Positions 44,013 through 52,838 of a stretch of 64,000 bases of DNA are shown here, piece after piece (position 1 is the first letter of the stretch; each line of letters begins with the position of its first letter). The stretch lies in assembly GCF_000359745.1 (NCBI RefSeq), contig NZ_AQHN01000056.1, positions 1-64,000 on the forward strand. Direction: 5' to 3'. The notes beneath the pieces were generated by a model, which saw only the letters and a program-made list of their open reading frames with translations, made no database searches and had not been told where the DNA came from. The stretch comes from Rhizobium freirei PRF 81. Its GTDB lineage: Bacteria; Pseudomonadota; Alphaproteobacteria; Rhizobiales; Rhizobiaceae. A program made the position numbers and the translations under genes.

Positions 44013-44774
44013 CTATCTTATCTGCGTCGGGCTCGTCCCCGTCAGCCGGCGAAACATGGCGATGAAGGCGGACGCGTTGCTATAGCCCAGTCGCGAGGCG
44101 ATGCGCTGAACCGGCTCGCCGGCTTCGATCAGCGACAGGGCGGCGACGAGCTTGGATCGCTGGCGCCATTCGTTGAAGGAAAGGCCGAGATCGTCCTGGC
44201 ATCGGCGCGACAAAGTCCGCTCGGTCGTTCCCATCCGGCGCGCCCATTCGCTGAGCGAGTGCCGGTCGCCGGGATCGGCCTGCAGGGCGCTCAGAACCGG
44301 GCCAAGCAATGGGTCATCTGAAAACGGCAGATAGTTATCGCAGCCGGGCGCCAGACGAATCTGATCGACCAGAACCTGCGCGAGCCGCAAATCTTCTGCT
44401 GTTTCCGGCATGGTGATATCCCGCGCGGCGAAATCTGCGAGGATCGCCTTCAGCAGCGGGCTGATGCTCAGCATCGAGGGCTTATCAGGCAAATCGGCGC
44501 AGAGCCCGCGTTCGACATAGACGGTCACATAGCGCAGATCATGCTGATTGTGGGCGCCGTGCATCGTGTCCGGCGGCAGCCAGATGGCATAATGCGGCGG
44601 CGACAGATAGCGCACGCCCTGAATGTCGAACTCGCAGACGCCGATAAGCGCGTAATTGAGTTCGCCCCAGGGCTGGCTCTTTTTGGGAAAGACCGTGCCC
44701 GCTCTATAATTCTCCGTCCGAAAGGAAACGGGATTGGGCGGATCGCCCTGAATGCGTGGAGGCCTGTCCGGCAT
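44013..44774 (-). CDS. AraC-family transcriptional regulator
   Basis: A 253-residue regulator with an N-terminal cupin-type sensor domain (about residues 15-110, HYAIWLPPDTMHGAHNQHDLRYVTVYVE). The C-terminal AraC DNA-binding domain (about 155-250) has two helix-turn-helices, LSEWARRMGTTERTLSRRCQ and PVQRIASRLGYSNASAFIAMFRRLTGTSPTQIR. It is of the YdeO/NimR type, which often controls an adjacent exporter. The neighbouring EamA gene is divergent with a 140-bp gap, so it is the likely target. Confidence 0.9.
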   Translation of the reverse strand: MPDRPPRIQGDPPNPVSFRTENYRAGTVFPKKSQPWGELNYALIGVCEFDIQGVRYLSPPHYAIWLPPDTMHGAHNQHDLRYVTVYVERGLCADLPDKPSMLSISPLLKAILADFAARDITMPETAEDLRLAQVLVDQIRLAPGCDNYLPFSDDPLLGPVLSALQADPGDRHSLSEWARRMGTTERTLSRRCQDDLGLSFNEWRQRSKLVAALSLIEAGEPVQRIASRLGYSNASAFIAMFRRLTGTSPTQIR

Positions 44775-44914
44775 GTCGTCATTTCACTACTGATTGTCCT
44801 AATCTCGTTATATACCAGAATTCGGACAGGCGGTAGAAGAGCCCCACGGTGGCGAATGATGTTCGCCATTCCTCGTTTCGCATCGAAGCCAGAACGACGT
44901 CGGGAGACTGTTCC

Positions 44915-45862
44915 ATGAGCAATCAGTCGAACTCATCCGCATCCATCGTCAGCGCAGTCGGATTGGCGCCGCTGCTGACGGTGCTGATCTGGTCCGGCAA
45001 CACCGTCGTTACCAAGGCTTCCGCCGGCGTGATCTCTCCGGGTTCGATCTCTTTCTATCGCTGGCTGCTGGCCTTCGTCGTGCTCCTGCCCTTCGTCGGC
45101 CGCGCGGCATGGCGAAACCGGGCCGCGCTGCGCGAGCATTGGCTGAGGCTCACCATCCTCGGCGCCCTTGGCATGGTGATCTACCAGAGCCTCGCCTATG
45201 AGGCGGCCAAGACGACATCGGCCGTCAACATGGGCGTGATGGTTGCTCTGATGCCGCTGATGTCGACCTTGCTCGCCGGCCTGCTGGCAGGCGAAAGACT
45301 GACGACCGCGAGCATCGCAGGATGCGCCATTTCGCTGATCGGGCTTGTCTACCTGACATCGCAGGGAGACCCGATGCGGCTGATAAACGGCGGCTTCCAT
45401 ATCGGCGACGGACTGATGATCATCGCCGTCCTCTCGAATGCACTTTATGGCGTCATGCTCAAGCGTTGGGCCATGCCGATACCGATGTGGCAGCAGCTCT
45501 TCTGGCAGATCGGCTTCTCGACCATGCTGCTAGTCCCGATTTTCCTGGTGGGCGATATCTCGCCGGTCACCGCAGCAAACCTGCCGCTGATCCTCTATGC
45601 CGCAATCCCAACCTCGCTCATTGCCCCGCTCTGCTGGATGATCGGCATTCAAAGGCTCGGAGCGAGCCGGACATCGCTACTGATCAATCTGCTACCCATC
45701 CTCGTCGCGGCACTGGCCTGGGCACTTCTCGGAGAGCAGTTGCATTCCTACCATGCCATCGGCGGCGCCCTCGCCCTCATCGGTGTCGGCCTTGGCTTGC
45801 GAAAGGCCTCGGCGAAGACCGGTCAAGCCGATAAGGCAAGCTGGGAGGCTGAGGAAGCCTGA
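44915..45862 (+). CDS. DMT-superfamily (EamA) transporter, divergent from AraC
   Basis: A 315-residue protein with about ten transmembrane helices in two EamA domains. The first repeat holds LLTVLIWSGNTVVTKASAGVISPGSISFYRWLLAF and the second ends LLPILVAALAWALLGEQLHSYHAIGGALALIGVGLGLR. GGGAG precedes the ATG at 44915. Exporters of amino acids, purines or drugs belong here. The AraC regulator with its cupin sensor probably induces it in response to its substrate. Nothing more specific can be said. Confidence 0.9.
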   Translation: MSNQSNSSASIVSAVGLAPLLTVLIWSGNTVVTKASAGVISPGSISFYRWLLAFVVLLPFVGRAAWRNRAALREHWLRLTILGALGMVIYQSLAYEAAKTTSAVNMGVMVALMPLMSTLLAGLLAGERLTTASIAGCAISLIGLVYLTSQGDPMRLINGGFHIGDGLMIIAVLSNALYGVMLKRWAMPIPMWQQLFWQIGFSTMLLVPIFLVGDISPVTAANLPLILYAAIPTSLIAPLCWMIGIQRLGASRTSLLINLLPILVAALAWALLGEQLHSYHAIGGALALIGVGLGLRKASAKTGQADKASWEAEEA

Positions 45863-45943
45863 GCAAGGCCCCGCGAGCCCCTTTCCTTTCGCCTGCCCTT
45901 CGTTTTACCATGGACGAGTCCCAGCAGTGAAAAGGAAGCAAGC

Positions 45944-46666
45944 GTGCGCATAGCCCTGGAACCGGTGTCCTCCAGAACGACGATCCAGGAGAGCGTCTAT
46001 CAGCAGCTGAGAAATGCGCTCATGGCCGGCAATTTCGATCCCGGCCAGACCCTGACGATCGCCTCGCTCGCCGAAACCTTCGGAACCAGCAACATGCCGG
46101 TCCGCGAAGCCTTGCGCCGGCTCGCCGCCGAAAATGCCCTGGAAGTCGCCGCCAACGGCTCGGCCCGCATTCCGATCGTCACGCTTGCGCGACTCGACGA
46201 TCTTTGCCGCGCCCGCATCGCTGTGGAGGGCCTGGCCGCCGAGCTCGGCATGCCGAACCTCACCCCCACCGACATTGAAACGCTTGAGCGCATCGCCGGC
46301 GAACAGCATGTGATCGGCCTCGGCGCCAACGTCTACGACCTGATGGCCAAGAACCAGCAGTTCCACTTCACCATCTACAGCGCTTCCGGCTCCGAAGTGC
46401 TGCTGCAGTTGATCGAGACCTTGTGGCTGCGCTTCGGCCCCTACATGCGCATGCTCTCAGCCTCGGTCGAGCCTTTGATGCGCAGCGGCCAGCTCGACCC
46501 TGCGGGCGAGCACGTCGCGATCGTCAAGGCGCTGAAAGCCGGTGATTTTGCCGCCGCCCGAGATGGGGTCGTCGCCGATATCAGACGCACCCACGAAATC
46601 CTGCAGGACTATTGCCCGGCCACGCAGGACGAGCCGCGCAAGGGCTCCAGTTCCACCCGCCGCTAA
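45944..46666 (+). CDS. GntR-family regulator (FCD type)
   Basis: A 240-residue regulator with a GTG start and AAGGA upstream. The winged helix (about residues 10-75) has TIQESVYQQLRNALMAGNFDPGQTLTIASLAETFGTSNMPVREALRRLAAENALEV. The C-terminal all-helical FCD ligand domain (about 80-225) includes HVIGLGANVYDLMAKNQQFHFTIY. It stands at the head of the catabolic region, and the tandem TGATCA sites at 46714-46727 lie between it and the next gene. An organic-acid effector is likely from the family. Confidence 0.88.
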   Translation: MRIALEPVSSRTTIQESVYQQLRNALMAGNFDPGQTLTIASLAETFGTSNMPVREALRRLAAENALEVAANGSARIPIVTLARLDDLCRARIAVEGLAAELGMPNLTPTDIETLERIAGEQHVIGLGANVYDLMAKNQQFHFTIYSASGSEVLLQLIETLWLRFGPYMRMLSASVEPLMRSGQLDPAGEHVAIVKALKAGDFAAARDGVVADIRRTHEILQDYCPATQDEPRKGSSSTRR

Positions 46667-46713
46667 ACTTCCGACATAGGTTGAGAAATTTGGTTGAACC
46701 TTAAAGTATTTTG

Positions 46714-46727
46714 TGATCAAATGATCA
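46714..46727. promoter_or_regulatory. Tandem TGATCA sites between the GntR gene and the PLP-enzyme gene
   Basis: TGATCA is repeated at 46714-46719 and 46722-46727 with AA between. The pair lies in the 101-bp gap after the GntR stop. A related TGATCA-AA-AGATCA occurs at 51283-51296. Symmetry and position suit a GntR operator. Confidence 0.45.
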
Positions 46728-46767
46728 AAATAGAAGTTTCAATCCCAACATACAGAGCGAGATCCCC

Positions 46768-48048
46768 ATGAGCTCCGCCCCTTCCGCATCGCAATTCGCC
46801 GGCCATAACAATTTCCCGGTCGACGAGGTCCGCGCCATGTTCCCGGCCATCCAGAAGGCTGGCGATTTTGTCTTTCTCGACAATGCAGGCGGCGCGCAGG
46901 TGCCGCAGACGGTGGTGGATGCGGTTGCCAATCACCTGATCGATTTCAACGTTCAGCGCATGGCGAAATACCAGCACAGCCAGGGCGTCGACCGCAATCT
47001 GGACGAAGCGCGCGAAAGCGTCGCCATGCTGGTCAACGCCTATCGCCCGGAAGAAATCTCCTTCGGCCAGAACGCCACCTCCTTCATTCGTCTCGTGAGC
47101 CTCGGCATTGCCAAGCTGCTCGGAGAACGCAACGAGATCGTCGTCACCGACATGGATCACGACGCCAACATCGCCACCTGGATGGCGCTGGAAGGTGAAG
47201 GCGCCAAGATCGTCTGGTGGCGCATGCGCGAGGACGGCACGCTGCATCCGGAAGATCTGAAGCCGCTCCTGAACGACAAAACCCGGCTCGTTGCCTGCAC
47301 AGTCACGGCGCATTCGATCGGCACCATCGTCGATGTCGCTGCCGTCTGCAAACTGGCACAAGCCGCCGGTGCCGAAACCTTCCTCGATTGCGTCCACTAC
47401 GGCCCGCATGGCCTGATCGACGTTCAGGCCTGGGGCTGCGACTATCTCGTCTGCTCCGGCTACAAGAATTTCTCGCCGCATATGGGCTTCCTCTGGGGTC
47501 GCTACGACGCGTTGGTCAAGCTTCCCACATTCAAGGAAGACTTCATTCCGGACGTGCCGCCCTACAAGATCGAAGTCGGCACCTTCACCTACGAGAACGT
47601 CGCCGGCATGAACGCCGCGGTCAACTATCTCGAAGGCCTCGGCCGTCGCTTCCTGCCGAGCGGCAACCACAGCCGCCGTGAGGCGCTTGCAGCCGCCATG
47701 GGCGCGATCCGCCAATATGAACTGTTGCTCTCGCGCGAAATGATCGCGGTGCTGAAGCGCCACGGCGCCACCATCTATGGCGTCTCCGACGAAAACCGTC
47801 TCGAACAGCGCGTTCCCACAATCTGCTTCAACATGCCAGGCATCACGCCGCAGGAATTTGCCGGCGAGATGGGCAAGGAGCGTATCGGCCTGCGCGACGG
47901 TCACATGTTCGCACCGCGCCTGATGAAGCGCCTGGGCCTTTCCATGGAAACGGGCGCCATTCGCGTGTCGCTGGTGCATTATAACAAGATCGAGGAGATC
48001 GCCCGGTTCGAGGCGGTCCTGACCAAGGTCATGGCGCGGCGCAAATAA
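46768..48048 (+). CDS. Cysteine-desulfurase-like class V aminotransferase (TIGR01976 type)
   Basis: A 426-residue fold-type I PLP enzyme. The early stretch [28 protein letters not shown], the His in [17 protein letters not shown] and the PLP lysine in [16 protein letters not shown] fit the TIGR01976 branch of the cysteine-desulfurase-like class V enzymes. This branch is not part of the standard Isc/Suf systems. The active cysteine loop of IscS/SufS is not evident, so desulfurase activity is doubtful. It is probably co-transcribed with the aldolase gene 180 bases downstream. The substrate is unknown. Confidence 0.85.
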   Translation: MSSAPSASQFAGHNNFPVDEVRAMFPAIQKAGDFVFLDNAGGAQVPQTVVDAVANHLIDFNVQRMAKYQHSQGVDRNLDEARESVAMLVNAYRPEEISFGQNATSFIRLVSLGIAKLLGERNEIVVTDMDHDANIATWMALEGEGAKIVWWRMREDGTLHPEDLKPLLNDKTRLVACTVTAHSIGTIVDVAAVCKLAQAAGAETFLDCVHYGPHGLIDVQAWGCDYLVCSGYKNFSPHMGFLWGRYDALVKLPTFKEDFIPDVPPYKIEVGTFTYENVAGMNAAVNYLEGLGRRFLPSGNHSRREALAAAMGAIRQYELLLSREMIAVLKRHGATIYGVSDENRLEQRVPTICFNMPGITPQEFAGEMGKERIGLRDGHMFAPRLMKRLGLSMETGAIRVSLVHYNKIEEIARFEAVLTKVMARRK

Positions 48049-48228
48049 GCTGCGCTCATGAGCGGTGGCGGCGCCCGAACAACCCCGCCACCGCAATGCT
48101 CCGCATCGTCAGTTGCAATCGGCAACGATACGGAAAGCGACCTCGAGTTCAAAGTGGATTACCGCTTCGCAGCTATGGCTTTTCGGTCTATCCCTCGTTG
48201 AGAGGACCGTGGGAGTGAGAGGAAGAGG

Positions 48229-49011
48229 ATGAGCGATTTCCGCCGGAATTGCATCGAGCGCAGGCTGATTGTCGGCACCTTTGCGGCCATCCCGCATCCG
48301 GTCGCCATCGAAGTCACGGCAGCCGCAGGCGTCGATTTCCTCTGCATCGACTGGGAGCATTCGCAGATCGGCCGCGAGCGCATCGAGGATCTGATCCGTG
48401 CCGCCGATCTCCACCGCGTTCCCGCCATGGTCCGCGTCCCCGGGCATGCCGCCGAAGACATTGCAGCCGTTTTGGATGCAGGCGCCGCAGGCGTTCTGGT
48501 GCCAAGGATTTCAACAGCCGAGCAGGCTCGGGCTGCCGTACAGGCCACACGCTATCCGCCGCTTGGCGCGCGTGGCGTCGGTCCCGGCCGCGCCGCAGCC
48601 TATGGCTACCGCATCCCCGATTATCTCGCCAAGGCCAATGCCGAACTGGTGCTTGCCATCCAGGTCGAGACGGCCGAAGGGCTAGCCAACGTTGCCGATA
48701 TCGCCGCCGTCGACGGTGTCGACCTCATTTTCATCGGCCCTGGCGATCTCTCGGTCTCGATCGATGCGATTGGACCGGCAGGAAAGGAAAAGCTCGACGC
48801 CGCCATCCGCACCATCACGGAAACGGCTCTTTCGGCCGACCGTGCGGTCGGTATTTTTCGCCCTTCGCCTGACGATGTCGGCGCCTGGTCGCAAGCAGGC
48901 ATAAGCTTCTTCCTGCTCGCGAGCGACACGATGTTTCTCGGCGCCGGCATGGCAGCGGGCATCGTCGGGGCCAAGAAGCATCAGAGCACTTCGGAGGCGA
49001 AGGAAAAATGA
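48229..49011 (+). CDS. HpcH/HpaI-family aldolase/citrate-lyase-type enzyme
   Basis: A 260-residue TIM-barrel of the HpcH/HpaI family (2-oxo-acid class II aldolases such as 4-hydroxy-2-oxoheptanedioate or 2-keto-3-deoxy-L-rhamnonate aldolase). Signature elements are FLCIDWEHSQIG near residue 40, VLVPRISTAEQARAAVQATRYPPLGARGVGPGRAAAYG, and the metal-binding VETAEGLANV with DLIFIGPGDLSVSI. It makes pyruvate or a related oxoacid from hydroxy-oxoacids. It falls between the class V PLP enzyme and the class I aminotransferase on the same strand. Confidence 0.9.
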   Translation: MSDFRRNCIERRLIVGTFAAIPHPVAIEVTAAAGVDFLCIDWEHSQIGRERIEDLIRAADLHRVPAMVRVPGHAAEDIAAVLDAGAAGVLVPRISTAEQARAAVQATRYPPLGARGVGPGRAAAYGYRIPDYLAKANAELVLAIQVETAEGLANVADIAAVDGVDLIFIGPGDLSVSIDAIGPAGKEKLDAAIRTITETALSADRAVGIFRPSPDDVGAWSQAGISFFLLASDTMFLGAGMAAGIVGAKKHQSTSEAKEK

Positions 49012-49071
49012 ACGATTCCAAACCTTTAATGTACATGCCGACAGCAACCGAAGCGGATGAAAACATGGACC

Positions 49072-49083
49072 TTTAAGCTTAAA
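49072..49083. promoter_or_regulatory. 12-bp palindrome upstream of the aminotransferase gene
   Basis: TTTAAGCTTAAA is a perfect palindrome, 61 bases after the aldolase stop and about 115 bases upstream of the aminotransferase start. An 11/12 match occurs at 54463-54474, upstream of the first flavoprotein gene. Confidence 0.35.
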
Positions 49084-49198
49084 ATTTGTCCTTGAAATGC
49101 ATTTGTTTTTGGATAAGCATTCGAAAATGAAGAGCAATCCGGGCGCAGGTTTAAGCCGTCGTTTCGTTCCTTCAACACCGATTTCCCAGGGGAATTCC

Positions 49199-50407
49199 TT
49201 GTCTCTTCTGCCGCAGCACAATTTGCCGAACGCCATCGCCGGTCGCGACGCCCTTGAAGGCATCCGCGCCCAGATCCGCGACATGCGCACCGACAACATC
49301 GCCGTCCTCGCCAAGCGCGCCCGCGAACTCGGCGGCGTCATACCGCTCTGGTTCGGCGAAGGCGACATCGTGACGCCGGCCTTCATCCGCGACGCCGCGA
49401 AGAAGGCGCTGGACGATGGCGCGACCTTCTATGTCCCGAACATGCGCGGTCTCCCGACGCTGAACGAGGCGCTCTCGGACTATCAGACCCGCTGGCACCA
49501 GCGCCCTATCCCCATCGAGCGCACGACGGTCGCTCCCGGCGGCGTGCAGGCGCTCTATATGGCGCTCGAACTGCTCGTCGACGTCGGCACCAATGTCGTC
49601 TACGTCGCGCCGCAATGGCCGAATATCCACAACGCCATTCACCTGATCGGCGGCGAGCCGCGCGCCGTATCGCTTGATTTCGATACCGACTGGCGCCTCG
49701 ATCTCGACAAGCTCTTTGCCCGCTGCGATGCGCGCACCCGCGCGATCTTCCTGTCGACGCCCGCCAATCCGACGGGCTGGACCGCCTCTCGCGAGGAGAT
49801 GCTGGCACTGCTCGACTTCAGCCGCCGCACCGGCATCTGGATCATTTCCGACGAAGTCTATGCCCGCCTCTATTTCGACGGCGAGATTGCACCGTCGATC
49901 CTGCAGGTGGCGGAAGACGGCGATCGCGTGATCGCGGTCAACAGCTTTTCGAAGGCATGGGCGATGACCGGCTGGCGCGTCGGCTGGCTGACGCATCCTT
50001 CAGCGATTGCCGACCAGCTCGGTGCGATGACGCAATATATCAACAGCGGCACATCGGCGATGGTACAGGCAGGGGCCGCCGCGGCGTTGCGCGAAGGCGA
50101 GCCGCTGATTGCCGAGATCCGCGGCCGGATCAAGGCCGGCCTCGACCTTGCTTATGAGAAGCTGCCGCAGATACCCGGCATGATCCTTCCGGAAAAGCCG
50201 CGCGGCGGCATGTATGCCTTCTTCGCACTGCAGGGAGAGCCCGATGCGACCGCGCTTTGCGAGCGCATTCTGGAGACGGCCCGCGTCGGTCTGGCGCCCG
50301 GCTATCACTTCGGAGAATCCTCGCGGTCATTCCTGCGCATGTGCACTTTCCGCGAAACCGAACAGATGCGCCTCGCCCTCGACCGCATGGTCGATGCGAT
50401 GACATGA
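49199..50407 (+). CDS. Class I/II PLP-dependent aminotransferase
   Basis: A 402-residue fold-type I aminotransferase close to aspartate/aromatic aminotransferases. Motifs visible are YVPNMRGLPTLNEALSDY, STPANPTGW, DEVYARLYFDGE, the PLP lysine in NSFSKAWAMTGWRVGWLTHP and the substrate-arginine region in RSFLRMCTFRETEQM. A TTG start (49199) with GGGGA upstream gives family length; the open frame back to 49097 has no homology. It lies just upstream of an amino-acid ABC receptor gene, so its substrate may be an imported amino acid. Confidence 0.87.
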   Translation: MSLLPQHNLPNAIAGRDALEGIRAQIRDMRTDNIAVLAKRARELGGVIPLWFGEGDIVTPAFIRDAAKKALDDGATFYVPNMRGLPTLNEALSDYQTRWHQRPIPIERTTVAPGGVQALYMALELLVDVGTNVVYVAPQWPNIHNAIHLIGGEPRAVSLDFDTDWRLDLDKLFARCDARTRAIFLSTPANPTGWTASREEMLALLDFSRRTGIWIISDEVYARLYFDGEIAPSILQVAEDGDRVIAVNSFSKAWAMTGWRVGWLTHPSAIADQLGAMTQYINSGTSAMVQAGAAAALREGEPLIAEIRGRIKAGLDLAYEKLPQIPGMILPEKPRGGMYAFFALQGEPDATALCERILETARVGLAPGYHFGESSRSFLRMCTFRETEQMRLALDRMVDAMT

Positions 50408-50487
50408 GACGGCCGCCCTGACGGGCGGACGGGGAATACCGCGGGTGAGAGGAAAGCCCGCAGCCATAACCAGAGGGAGACTAAAAA

Positions 50488-51285
50488 ATGCATATAACTC
50501 GTCGTAGTCTGCTGGTCCTCGCGACCGCCGTCGGCCTGGCCGGCGGAAGCCACTTTGCCTATGCCGCCGACGCGCTGAATGTCGGCTCCTATCCGAACAA
50601 CCCGCCCTTCGAATACAAAACTGCCAATGGCGGTTTCGAAGGCTTCGAGGTCGATGTGGTCAACGAAGCGGCCAAGCGCGCCGGCATGACCACCAACATC
50701 GCCGACTATGGCTTTCAGGCCCTGTTTGCGGCAACGAGCTCCAAGCGCATCGACGTGGCGATCTCGTCCATCACCATCACGCCGGAGCGCCTGAAGTCGC
50801 AGTCCTTCACGCAGCCCTACTACGACTCCGACATGGGCGTCGCCACCAAGGAAGGCAGCTCGATCAAGGCGCTCGCCGATCTCAAGGGCGCGGTCGTCGG
50901 CGTACTCTCCGGCTCGACCGGCGAAAAATGGGTCAATGACAACAAGGCCGCTAAGGGCTTTGCCGACGTCAAGGGCTACAATTCGCAGCAGGACATGTTC
51001 CTCGATCTCGGCGCCGGCCGTATCGACGCCGTCGTCAGCGACATTCCGGGCATGCAGTATCTCTTCGTCAAGACCAAGGGCTTCGCCATCAAGGATCGCA
51101 TCAAGACCGGCGAGCAATACGGCCTGATGATGACCAAGGATTCGCCGCTGCTCGGCAAGATCAACGACGCCATCACCGCGATGAAGAAGGACGGCACGCT
51201 GGAAAAGATCCACGAGAAGTGGTTCGGCAGCAAGGCGCCGACTGGCTCCTCCACCGTCACCGAATTGCCTATCCCCAAGGCGTGA
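50488..51285 (+). CDS. Amino-acid ABC transporter periplasmic binding protein
   Basis: A 265-residue SBP_bac_3 protein. A signal peptide covers about residues 1-26 (RRSLLVLATAVGLAGGSHFAYA). The ligand domain begins LNVGSYPNNPPFEYKT with typical GGFEGFEVDVVNEAAKRAG and ISSITITPERLKSQSFTQPYYDS. It binds polar amino acids or related compounds; the exact ligand cannot be read. The permease follows after a 195-bp gap filled with a repeat. No ATPase gene is present on either side, so the energising subunit must come from elsewhere. Confidence 0.93.
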   Translation: MHITRRSLLVLATAVGLAGGSHFAYAADALNVGSYPNNPPFEYKTANGGFEGFEVDVVNEAAKRAGMTTNIADYGFQALFAATSSKRIDVAISSITITPERLKSQSFTQPYYDSDMGVATKEGSSIKALADLKGAVVGVLSGSTGEKWVNDNKAAKGFADVKGYNSQQDMFLDLGAGRIDAVVSDIPGMQYLFVKTKGFAIKDRIKTGEQYGLMMTKDSPLLGKINDAITAMKKDGTLEKIHEKWFGSKAPTGSSTVTELPIPKA

Positions 51286-51310
51286 TCAAAAGATCATCGT
51301 CGAAATGAGC

Positions 51311-51335
51311 TGCGCCGGTCGTAACGACCGGCGCA
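51311..51335. terminator. Hairpin after the amino-acid binding-protein gene
   Basis: TGCGCCGGTCG (51311-51321) pairs perfectly with CGACCGGCGCA (51325-51335) around a 3-base loop, 26 bases past the stop. There is no T-run, so it may limit read-through into the permease gene or protect the 3' end. Confidence 0.5.
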
Positions 51336-51343
51336 GATACAAG

Positions 51344-51443
51344 AGCAATTCCGGCAAAAGTGCGAAGCGGTTTTTCGTCCGGAATTGCGTAAAAACAAAG
51401 AGATAGAGCATTTCTGCGACTCCGTTTAATGCAGAAATGCTCT
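51344..51443. repeat. Rhizobial dispersed intergenic repeat, copy 2, with a second hairpin
   Basis: The first half (51344-51395) is the inverted counterpart of the copy at 16966-17018. The second half is a 13-bp perfect hairpin: AGAGCATTTCTGC (51405-51417) with GCAGAAATGCTCT (51431-51443). The two-palindrome layout matches RIME-type mosaic elements. It sits between the binding-protein and permease genes, so the cistrons are separated by two hairpins. Confidence 0.75.
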
Positions 51444-51480
51444 AAGAGATCTTGTCTTCGTCTTGCACACGGGAGTGCCA

Positions 51481-52155
51481 ATGTCTTTCGTCGATACCTT
51501 CTTCAATTCCGACGTCATGATCTCGGCTTTCCCGCAGCTGTTGCGCGGGCTTTGGATGACCATCGCGCTCGGCGTGGTCAGCATCCTGATCGGCGTGACC
51601 GGCGGCCTCATCGTCAGCCTGGTTCGCCTCTATGCTCCTAAGCCGCTGCAACTGCTGATGATCGCCTATATCGACATCATGCGCGCCATGCCGATGCTGG
51701 TCGTGCTGATTCTGATCTATTACGCGCTGCCCTTCGTCGGCATCAGCTTTTCGGCCTGGTGGTCGGCGATCATCGGCTTTTCCATCGTGCTTGCGGCCTA
51801 TTCGGCTGAAGTCTTCCGCTCTGGCATCGAAAGCGTGCCGCGCGGCCAGTTCGAAGCCGCGGCAGCTCTCGGCATTCCCTTCCTGATCACGCTTTACAAG
51901 GTCGTGCTGCCGCAGGCGGTCCGCATCGTCATCCCGCCGACGACAAGCAATTGCGTCTCGATGTTCAAGGATACGTCGCTTGCCTCGACTGTGGCGCTGC
52001 CGGAACTGCTGAAAGAAGGCCAGAATGCCCAAGGCTTCTACGCCAACCCCTCGCCGCTGATCATGGCCGCGGTGATCTATGTCATCCTGCTCTGGCCGAT
52101 GGTGCGCCTCGTCAGCGTGCTGGAGAAGAAGTTCAAGGGCGAGCGCGCCCGTTAG
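51481..52155 (+). CDS. Amino-acid ABC transporter permease (HisM/GlnP type)
   Basis: A 224-residue inner-membrane permease with about five helices and the family EAA loop near residue 120-145 (GIESVPRGQFEAAAALGIPFLITLYKVVLPQAVRIVIPP). Helices include MTIALGVVSILIGVTGGLIVSLV and MPMLVVLILIYYALPFV. The start MSFVDTFF has GGGAG upstream; an in-frame ATG at 51463 is less well placed. It is one permease only, so it probably forms a homodimer or pairs with a subunit encoded elsewhere. Confidence 0.93.
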   Translation: MSFVDTFFNSDVMISAFPQLLRGLWMTIALGVVSILIGVTGGLIVSLVRLYAPKPLQLLMIAYIDIMRAMPMLVVLILIYYALPFVGISFSAWWSAIIGFSIVLAAYSAEVFRSGIESVPRGQFEAAAALGIPFLITLYKVVLPQAVRIVIPPTTSNCVSMFKDTSLASTVALPELLKEGQNAQGFYANPSPLIMAAVIYVILLWPMVRLVSVLEKKFKGERAR

Positions 52156-52225
52156 AACGGCGTCGGGAAAGGCGCATGGCGGTTTTCCGCAGGCAATCGC
52201 TTGGAAACAAGCGGGCCTACGATCG

Positions 52226-52741
52226 CTACTCGAAATCGGCACCCGAAAGATGGTTGCTCACCGATGACTTCACCTCGCCGATATCCCGCCACAACTCGCT
52301 GACGATGGCGGGATCGACATCCGCCATCATATCGCGCAGCCAGCCCTCATGGGCGGCCGCCATGGCGCTGAATGACGTCTCGCCCTTCGCTGTCAGCTTC
52401 GCGACCGTCACGCGCCGGTCGCCATCGGGAGTCACGCGCAATACGAGGCCATCGGCCTCCAGCCGCTCGACAAGCCCGGTGACGTTGCCATTGGTGACCA
52501 TGGTGCGCTTCGACAGCTCTCCGAGCCGCAGGCCCTCGCGCTCGCGATAGAGCTGCGCCATCAGGTCGAATTGCGGCAGGGTCGCGCCGAACTCGTTGCG
52601 CAGCCGGCGGCGGATTTCCTGTGAGATCAGCTTCGTGGTCGACAGCATGCGCAGCCAGAGCCGCAGCTCCAGCTTTTTGCCTTCCTGCGCTCCCTGGACA
52701 ATGATCTCCAGATCAACGTTTGCACTCTCGGACTCTGTCAT
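52226..52741 (-). CDS. MarR-family regulator 1
   Basis: A 171-residue winged-helix dimer protein: helices KLISQEIRRRLRNEFGATLPQFDLMAQLYREREGLRLGELSKRTMVTNGNVTGLVERLEADGLVLRVTPDGDRRVTVAKLTAKGE hold the DNA-binding domain (about residues 30-125). The recognition helix is VTNGNVTGLVERLE. MarR repressors respond to phenolic or aromatic compounds. It converges on the permease gene and lies downstream of the first flavoprotein gene on the same strand (97-bp gap), so it may be co-transcribed with it. Confidence 0.9.
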   Translation of the reverse strand: MTESESANVDLEIIVQGAQEGKKLELRLWLRMLSTTKLISQEIRRRLRNEFGATLPQFDLMAQLYREREGLRLGELSKRTMVTNGNVTGLVERLEADGLVLRVTPDGDRRVTVAKLTAKGETSFSAMAAAHEGWLRDMMADVDPAIVSELWRDIGEVKSSVSNHLSGADFE

Positions 52742-52838
52742 GACGTCGCCTCGGCCTATCATTCCGCATCATCAATCTAAGCGATCTAGGGAACGATTTT
52801 TGAAATGTCAAAGGTTTGGCCGTCAAGTCGCTTTGCCG

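Noticed and set aside
46717..48096. Minus-strand frame of about 459 codons opposite the PLP-enzyme gene
   Set aside because: It covers the well-supported class V aminotransferase in antisense and has no family pattern.
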